Positions 23,792 to 28,579 of a stretch of DNA of 28,579 nt are shown piece after piece. A program made the translations under genes and the position numbers. Position 1 is the stretch's first letter. Every line of letters begins with the position of its first letter. The stretch is from Methylobacteriaceae bacterium (GTDB lineage Bacteria; Pseudomonadota; Alphaproteobacteria; Rhizobiales; Beijerinckiaceae), in assembly GCA_020638135.1 (NCBI GenBank), contig JACKJE010000031.1:1-28579 (forward strand), written 5' to 3'. The notes under the pieces are model-generated. The model saw only the letters and a program-made list of their open reading frames with translations. It ran no database searches and had not been told where the DNA came from.

Positions 23792-24775
23792 TCAGCCGCC
23801 CAGCATCCGCGCCCCCGCCTCCCCCAGCCGCCCGAACAAAACCTTCATCAGCGTTTTCTTCTCCGGCGCGTCGATGGCGAACAGCCGCGCCTTGCCACGA
23901 TGGCTCATCAGATATTCATCCGACGTCGCAATCGCGTCGATCAGGCCGAGTTTCAGCGCGTCCGTCGCATACCAATAATCGCCGTCGCCGACATCATCGA
24001 CATTCAGCGCCGGCCGGTTCTCGCGCACGAAATCCTTGAAGGCGACATGCGTCTCTTCGAGCTTGTGCTTGAAATGCTCGCGGCCTTCATCGGTGATCGG
24101 CGCGAGCATCGAGATCGGCCGCTTGTGCGCGCCTGACGTCATTTCCTCGTAGTCGACGTCGATTTTCTTCAAGAGCCGGCTGACGTTGGGAACCTGCGCG
24201 ACTACGCCGATCGAGCCGACGACCGCGAAAGGCGCGGCGACGATGCGATTGGCCGCGACCGCCATCATGTAGCCGCCGCTCGCCGCCACCTGATCGACGC
24301 AGGCGGTCAGCTCCACGCCGGCGCGGCGCACGCGTTGCATCTGCGCGGCCATCAGGCCGTAGGCCGAGACCAGCCCGCCGGGGCTCGCGATCGAGACGAC
24401 GATCTCGTCCTTGCCCGGCCGCGCGGCGACCAATGCGGCCGTGATCTTGCGCGCGAAGGCCTCGTGTCCGCTCGCCAGCGGGTCGCCCTTGAAGGCGACG
24501 AGATAGACGCGTTTGGCGGTGTCGTCGCGCAGCTTCGCCGCGCGCTTGCGCGCCTTCAGAAAGGCCTTGGCGTCCTTGACGCTGTCGGTCGCCATGCGGA
24601 TCTGCGCTTCCATGAGATCGAAGCGGTCGTCGAGGCTCGTCACCTTGACGTCCTCCTCGCGCCGCCGCTGCGCCCGCGCGCCAAAGATGATCGGCACGAC
24701 AACAACGATCGCGATCATCGCCGCGATCCAGAAGGACTTGAGCGCGAAGCCGGCGAAATCGGTCCAGAAATCCAT
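23792..24775 (-). CDS. S49-family (SohB/SppA-like) membrane serine protease
   Basis: The 327-residue protein has one N-terminal membrane segment (about residues 10-32) and then an S49 peptidase domain. The nucleophile is S166 in AASGGYM and the general base is K218 in SGAHKRP. The 52-residue separation equals that of E. coli SohB (S178/K230). It probably cleaves signal-peptide remnants or membrane protein fragments. I use the ATG at 24775, since the longer frame to 24868 would enter the palindromic repeat. It converges on the HXXEE gene 15 nt away. Confidence 0.88.
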   Translation of the reverse strand: MDFWTDFAGFALKSFWIAAMIAIVVVVPIIFGARAQRRREEDVKVTSLDDRFDLMEAQIRMATDSVKDAKAFLKARKRAAKLRDDTAKRVYLVAFKGDPLASGHEAFARKITAALVAARPGKDEIVVSIASPGGLVSAYGLMAAQMQRVRRAGVELTACVDQVAASGGYMMAVAANRIVAAPFAVVGSIGVVAQVPNVSRLLKKIDVDYEEMTSGAHKRPISMLAPITDEGREHFKHKLEETHVAFKDFVRENRPALNVDDVGDGDYWYATDALKLGLIDAIATSDEYLMSHRGKARLFAIDAPEKKTLMKVLFGRLGEAGARMLGG

Positions 24776-24828
24776 GGGGAACTCGGGTCGGGTGAGCGGA
24801 CGGGTGCAGGTTACATAAGCGCTGCCCG

Positions 24829-24952
24829 CCGTCATTGCGAGCGAAGCGTGGGAAGCCGCCAATGTCACCCCGGCCGCAGCGAAGCGAAGAGCCGGGGCCC
24901 AGCATCGTGGACCCCGGGCCCCGGATCAGCCTGCGGCTGTCCGGGGTGACAT
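24829..24952. repeat. Composite palindromic repeat: REP half-copy plus a second family
   Basis: Bases 24829-24848 are identical to the first 20 nt of the palindromic repeat at 17597, but its partner arm is missing. Next to it ATGTCACCCCGG (24862-24873) and CCGGGGTGACAT (24941-24952) form perfect 12-bp ends of another palindrome with an inner GGGGCCC/GGGCCCC stem. It lies in the divergent gap between the protease and acyl-CoA dehydrogenase genes. Confidence 0.8.
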
Positions 24953-24975
24953 GGGTGGGTTGTGGACGGCGCGCG

Positions 24976-25003
24976 TTGCGCGGAGCGGCAGGCGTCGTAT
25001 CAT
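24976..25003 (+). promoter_or_regulatory. Candidate promoter of the acyl-CoA dehydrogenase gene
   Basis: TTGCGC (24976-24981) and TATCAT (24998-25003) are 16 nt apart, ending 24 nt before the ATG. It lies just right of the palindromic repeat. The match is weak and made by eye. Confidence 0.3.
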
Positions 25004-25027
25004 CCCCCAAAATCCTTGGGAGGATCG

Positions 25028-26785
25028 ATGAACAAGCCGCTTCGCGTCAATTCCGACGCCATCGCGCCGGACACGACAGGCCTCAATTTCTACACGCTCG
25101 ACCGCTCGCTGCAGGACCTGCTCGACATTCACCTCGAGCCGAAACTGCGCGCCCATGTCGAGCCGCATCTGGTCGAGCTGGGCGGCCTCGCCGGCGGCAG
25201 GCTGGACGAATGTGCGCGGCTCGCCGACCGGCATACGCCGATCCTGCACCAGCGCGACAAGTTCGGACGCGAGATTCAGACGATCGAATATCATCCCGCC
25301 TATCGCGAGCTGGAGGACGCCGCCTTCGGGCGCTTCGGCATCCACGCCCTCTCGCATCGCAAGGGAATCATGGGTTGGGGCGACGTCTATCCGGCCGCCG
25401 CCAAGCACGCCTTCACCTATCTGTTCAACCAGACCGAATTCGGCATGGGCTGCCCGATCAACGTCACCGACGGCTCGGCCATGCTGCTGTCGCGCTATGG
25501 CAGCGACGACCTGAAAGCGAAATATCTCGACGGCCTCACCACGACCGACATGGGGCGCCTGACGCAGGGCGCGCAATTCATGACGGAGAAGGAGGGCGGC
25601 TCCGACGTCGGTTCGCTGACGACGGTTGCGCGTCAGGAGAACGGCCAGTGGCGCCTCTACGGCGAAAAATGGTTTTGCTCCAACGCCGACGGTAAGGTCG
25701 CGACGCTTCTCGCGCGCCCTGAAGGCGCCGGGCCCGGTACGCGCGGTCTCGCGCTGTTCCTCATGCCGCGCTTCCTCGACGACGGCTCGCCAAATTCCTA
25801 TCGCATCGTCCGCCTCAAGGAGAAGCTCGGCACGCGTTCGATGGCGTCCGGCGAGATCAAGTTCGAGGGCGCGCTCTGCTATCCGCTCGGTCGGCTCGAT
25901 CGCGGCTTCGTGCAGATGGCGGAAATGGTCAACTGGTCGCGCCTGTCGAACGGCGTGAAATCGACCGCGCTAATGCGCCGCGCGCTGACCGATTCCTTCC
26001 ATGTCGCGCGCAATCGCTATGTGTTCGGCAAGCTGATCGTCGACATGCCGCTGGCGCGCCGGCAATTGCTGAAACTCATGCTGCCCGTGGAGCAGGCGCT
26101 GTCGTTGAGCTTCGTCACCGCGACCGCGCTCGATCGCGCGGAGATCGGCGGCAGTCAGGAGGCCGCCGCGCTCGTGCGCATGCTCACCCCCGTCATGAAA
26201 TTCCGCATCACGCGCGATGCGCGCAAGGTGACGGGCGATGCGCTCGAGATGCGCGGCGGTATCGGTTACGTCGAGGAATTCGCGAGCGCGCGCGTGCTGC
26301 GCGATTCCTATCTGGGTTCGATTTGGGAGGGCACGAGCAATATCGTCGCGCTCGATTCCATCACGCGCGCCGTCGGCCGGCACCACGCCGAAGGCGCGCT
26401 CGGCGCCGATCTGTTCGCGCGCATCGGCGAGACGGCGATCGCGCCGCAGGCCTATCGCGACCGGCTGAAAAGCGCGGTCGATCGCGCCATAGCGCTCGCG
26501 CGCCAGGTGGCGGGGCAGGGCGAGAACGAGGCGGAGGCGCGCCGCGCCACCAGCGTGCTCTATCACGTCGCCAGCGCCGTCACGCTCGCCTGGGAGGCGC
26601 AGCAGACCCACGAGCGGCGCGGCGATGCGCGGCGCCTGCTGTTCTCGCGGCTGGTGCTCGATCATCGCCTGAGCGCGCCCGATCCCTTCGACCTGCAGAA
26701 CGGCGCGCGCGAGGCGGCCTTCGCCGACGCTCTCTTGTCGGATGCGCCGGTGTCGCAGGCGCGCGCGGCTGAACTGCTCGCTTAG
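25028..26785 (+). CDS. AidB-type acyl-CoA dehydrogenase family protein
   Basis: The 585-residue flavoprotein oxidises an acyl-CoA or a related substrate. It is longer than classical short/medium-chain enzymes (~380) and resembles the AidB-like branch: FMTEKEGGSDVGSL in the substrate/FAD region, then EMRGGIGYVEEFASARVLRD and IWEGTSNIVALD, with E434 in the EGT motif that holds the catalytic base in many family members. The C-terminal ~120 residues are helical. GGGAGG precedes the ATG at 25028. E. coli AidB is alkylation-inducible, but no damage-response site was seen here. The natural substrate is unknown. Confidence 0.88.
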   Translation: MNKPLRVNSDAIAPDTTGLNFYTLDRSLQDLLDIHLEPKLRAHVEPHLVELGGLAGGRLDECARLADRHTPILHQRDKFGREIQTIEYHPAYRELEDAAFGRFGIHALSHRKGIMGWGDVYPAAAKHAFTYLFNQTEFGMGCPINVTDGSAMLLSRYGSDDLKAKYLDGLTTTDMGRLTQGAQFMTEKEGGSDVGSLTTVARQENGQWRLYGEKWFCSNADGKVATLLARPEGAGPGTRGLALFLMPRFLDDGSPNSYRIVRLKEKLGTRSMASGEIKFEGALCYPLGRLDRGFVQMAEMVNWSRLSNGVKSTALMRRALTDSFHVARNRYVFGKLIVDMPLARRQLLKLMLPVEQALSLSFVTATALDRAEIGGSQEAAALVRMLTPVMKFRITRDARKVTGDALEMRGGIGYVEEFASARVLRDSYLGSIWEGTSNIVALDSITRAVGRHHAEGALGADLFARIGETAIAPQAYRDRLKSAVDRAIALARQVAGQGENEAEARRATSVLYHVASAVTLAWEAQQTHERRGDARRLLFSRLVLDHRLSAPDPFDLQNGAREAAFADALLSDAPVSQARAAELLA

Positions 26786-27018
26786 GGATGTCTCGCCCGC
26801 GCCTCGCGGCGGGCGTCGGCCTCGGCGAGGGCGCGCTCGGCCTCCGGGCTGAGCGGCCTCGGATCCGGCGGCACGCGCACGCGGGGCGGTTCGTCGGGGC
26901 GCCCTGTCGCGACGAACCGGCCGACAGTCCGCAGATTGCCGATATTGTTCAGGACGTCCATGACGAACATCGTGAACTGCAGGATACGGCCGACGATTTC
27001 GAGAAAGAGATTGAGCAT
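26782..27018 (-). CDS. Small hypothetical protein with an N-terminal hydrophobic helix
   Basis: The 78-residue product is hydrophobic in its first ~30 residues (MLNLFLEIVGRILQFTMFVM). A Pro/Arg-rich middle (RVRVPPDPRPLSPEAERAL) and a charged C-terminus follow. GAGGACC precedes the ATG, supporting translation. Its stop overlaps the end of the acyl-CoA dehydrogenase gene by 4 nt in convergent orientation. I do not recognise the family; it may be a small membrane-associated protein. Confidence 0.55.
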   Translation of the reverse strand: MLNLFLEIVGRILQFTMFVMDVLNNIGNLRTVGRFVATGRPDEPPRVRVPPDPRPLSPEAERALAEADARREARARHP

Positions 27019-27087
27019 GGCGGTCCTCGGCCCGCCTCGTTCTAGCAGCTCGGCCGCGCCCCGCTGTGTCCGACGGCACAGGCGCGC

Positions 27088-27119
27088 GACCGCGCAGGGC
27101 GGTCATGACCTGCGCGGTC
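27088..27119. repeat. 11-bp perfect inverted repeat upstream of the MFS gene
   Basis: GACCGCGCAGG (27088-27098) and CCTGCGCGGTC (27109-27119) are separated by 10 nt, in the divergent gap between the small hypothetical gene and the MFS gene. It could be an operator or an RNA hairpin. There is no T run. Confidence 0.5.
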
Positions 27120-27231
27120 ATCGCCATCTCCCGGAATTGCTCTACGATGGGCGAAAACACCGATTGGAAACGCCCATGCAGAAAGTCGTTCGAGCGAGCC
27201 GGCGCGCCGTATTCCTCGGCGCGCGCACAAC

Positions 27232-28539
27232 ATGATCGTATCGCTCGCCAGGCGCCTGCCGTTCTTCTACGGCTGGGTCGTCGTCGCCGTGGCCTTCGTC
27301 ACCATGGCCTTCGGCGTCAATGCGCGCACCTCCTTCTCGCTGCTGTTTGCGCCGATCGTCGCGGAATTCGGCTGGGAGCGCGCGACGGTCGCGGGCGCCT
27401 TCTCCTTCGGCTTTTTCATCTCCGCGCTGTTGAGCCCGCTGCTCGGGCGTCTGATGGACGCCAGGGGCCCGCGCTTCGTCATCGAGATCGGCATCTTTCT
27501 CGTCGCCGCGGGCCTGCTGCTCGCGCCGCTGACGAGCGCGCCCTGGCACCTCTATCTCACGCTCGGCATGCTGGTCGGCGGCGGCAGCGTCTGCCTCACC
27601 TTCACCGGCCAGTCGCTCTATCTGCCCAACTGGTTCCTGCGGCGGCGCGGGCTGGCGATCAGCATCGCCTTTTCCGGCGTCGGCGTCGGCTCGATCCTGC
27701 TGCTGCCGGCCTTCCAGACCTGGATTGATCGCTACGGCTGGCGCACCGCCTGCATCATTCTGGGCGTGGCGCTGCTCTGCGTGCTGGCGCCGCTCAACCT
27801 GTTCGTCGCGCGCAAGCCCGCCGACATCGGCCTCGAGCCGGATGGCGACGCCGCCGCGACGCCGGGCGGGCCGGCCAAGCGCAGCAATGTCGTGGACGCC
27901 GAATGGGCGGCCGTGGACTGGACGCTGTCGCGCGCGATCCGGACGTTCCGCTTCTGGATGATCGCGCTCGGCTATTTCACCGGCCTGTTCACCTGGTATG
28001 CGGTGCAGGTCCACCAGACCAAATATCTCGTCGAGATCGGCTACTCGCCCGCCGTCGCCGCCTGGGCGCTCGGCGCCGTCAGCTTGGCCGGCATTCCCGG
28101 CCAGATCGGGCTCGGCTGGCTGTCGGACCGCATCGGCCGCGAATGGGTGTGGAGCATCGGCTCCTTCGGCTTCGCGCTCGCCTATCTCGCGCTCATCGCC
28201 ATGAAGGGCGCGCCGACCCCGGCCTGGCTCTACGCCATGGTGACGGCGCAGGGCCTGCTCGGCTACGGCGTGACGGCCGTCTTCGGCACGGTCGCCTTCG
28301 AGATTTTCGAGGGCAAGCATTACGGTTCGATTTTCGGCATGCTGTCGTTGACGTCGCTCGCGGGCGGCGCGACGGGACCCTTTGTCGCAGGGGCCATGTA
28401 CGATCGGTTCGGCTCCTACGACCAGGTCTTCTGGCTCTGCGTCGCGCTCACCTTCGTCTCGTCCGCGGCCATGTGGATTGCAGGCCCGCGCAAGGTGCGG
28501 GCGGTGGCGGGGCGCATTCCGGCGGGCGCGACGGGCTGA
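27232..28539 (+). CDS. Major facilitator superfamily transporter (monocarboxylate/OFA-like)
   Basis: The 435-residue protein has about 12 hydrophobic helices in two halves split by a hydrophilic loop near residues 195-230. GWVVVAVAFVTMAFGVNART at the start, the loop 2-3 motif GRLMDARGPR, and the second-half equivalent GWLSDRIGRE are typical. The pattern recalls monocarboxylate or oxalate/formate-type members, and the likely solute is an organic anion. This is inferred from general resemblance, and substrate and direction are unknown. The ATG at 27232 has no strong ribosome-binding site, so the exact start is not certain. Confidence 0.85.
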   Translation: MIVSLARRLPFFYGWVVVAVAFVTMAFGVNARTSFSLLFAPIVAEFGWERATVAGAFSFGFFISALLSPLLGRLMDARGPRFVIEIGIFLVAAGLLLAPLTSAPWHLYLTLGMLVGGGSVCLTFTGQSLYLPNWFLRRRGLAISIAFSGVGVGSILLLPAFQTWIDRYGWRTACIILGVALLCVLAPLNLFVARKPADIGLEPDGDAAATPGGPAKRSNVVDAEWAAVDWTLSRAIRTFRFWMIALGYFTGLFTWYAVQVHQTKYLVEIGYSPAVAAWALGAVSLAGIPGQIGLGWLSDRIGREWVWSIGSFGFALAYLALIAMKGAPTPAWLYAMVTAQGLLGYGVTAVFGTVAFEIFEGKHYGSIFGMLSLTSLAGGATGPFVAGAMYDRFGSYDQVFWLCVALTFVSSAAMWIAGPRKVRAVAGRIPAGATG

Positions 28540-28579
28540 GCGCCGCCGCCGCACCATGACGAAATTGTGGCGCCGCTCG

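Noticed and set aside
27142..28557. 471-codon open frame on the minus strand
   Set aside because: It lies opposite the MFS gene, and its product is charged, repetitive and without recognisable domains. It is a GC-driven shadow of a clear 12-helix transporter.
1..28579. tRNA, rRNA, CRISPR arrays, insertion sequences, prophage genes
   Set aside because: None was seen on reading the sequence and its translations. Short or divergent RNA genes cannot be excluded without a covariance search.

Overview
The window is about 28.6 kb of GC-rich DNA with the cell-envelope and translation gene order of a Gram-negative alphaproteobacterium, most likely of the Hyphomicrobiales (Rhizobiales). The evidence is the run rpsB-tsf ... 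pyrH-frr-uppS-cdsA-dxr-rseP-bamA-lpxD-fabZ-lpxA, a ribosomal protein S2 with a C-terminal helix-hairpin-helix extension, lolD lying close to dnaE, and a LexA box of the alphaproteobacterial GAAC-N7-GAAC type. I cannot name the genus. No tRNA, rRNA, CRISPR array, transposase or phage gene was seen.

Layout. 1-3.2 kb: a membrane-anchored transglycosylase-like protein, then on the minus strand a SnoaL-like protein and an unusual HD-GYP-like/LuxR-HTH regulator. 3.3-5.6 kb: rpsB-tsf, with a promoter, a foldable three-stem rpsB leader, intercistronic hairpins and a strong terminator. 5.6-5.9 kb: a gene-free stretch that ends in a second strong terminator and may encode a small RNA. 5.9-6.8 kb: a DJ-1/PfpI-like protein. 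6.8-17.6 kb: a long co-directional block. It makes UMP kinase and ribosome recycling factor, undecaprenyl diphosphate and CDP-diacylglycerol, the first committed isoprenoid enzyme, the RseP protease, the BamA outer-membrane insertase and the early lipid A enzymes.

17.6-18.9 kb is abnormal. A palindromic repeat sits where lpxI is usual. Only the first ~150 codons of lpxB follow, joined in frame to a complete lolD. The last few codons of a lolC/E-type permease gene (LRYE-stop, overlapping the lolD ATG) survive at the join in another frame. This looks like a deletion, or a misassembly, joining lpxB to lolC-lolD.

18.9-23.8 kb: a convergent PilZ gene, an orphan terminator, and a small locus consisting of a sigma70-like promoter with a perfect LexA box in its spacer, a strong ribosome-binding site and a 32-codon ORF for a single-pass membrane peptide. 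Then come dnaE (TTG start) and an HXXEE-family membrane protein. 23.8-28.5 kb: an S49 (SohB-like) protease, a palindromic repeat cluster, an AidB-type acyl-CoA dehydrogenase, a small hypothetical gene and an MFS transporter.

The two observations most worth following are the SOS-box-controlled 32-aa membrane peptide directly upstream of dnaE, and the lpxB'-lolD fusion.
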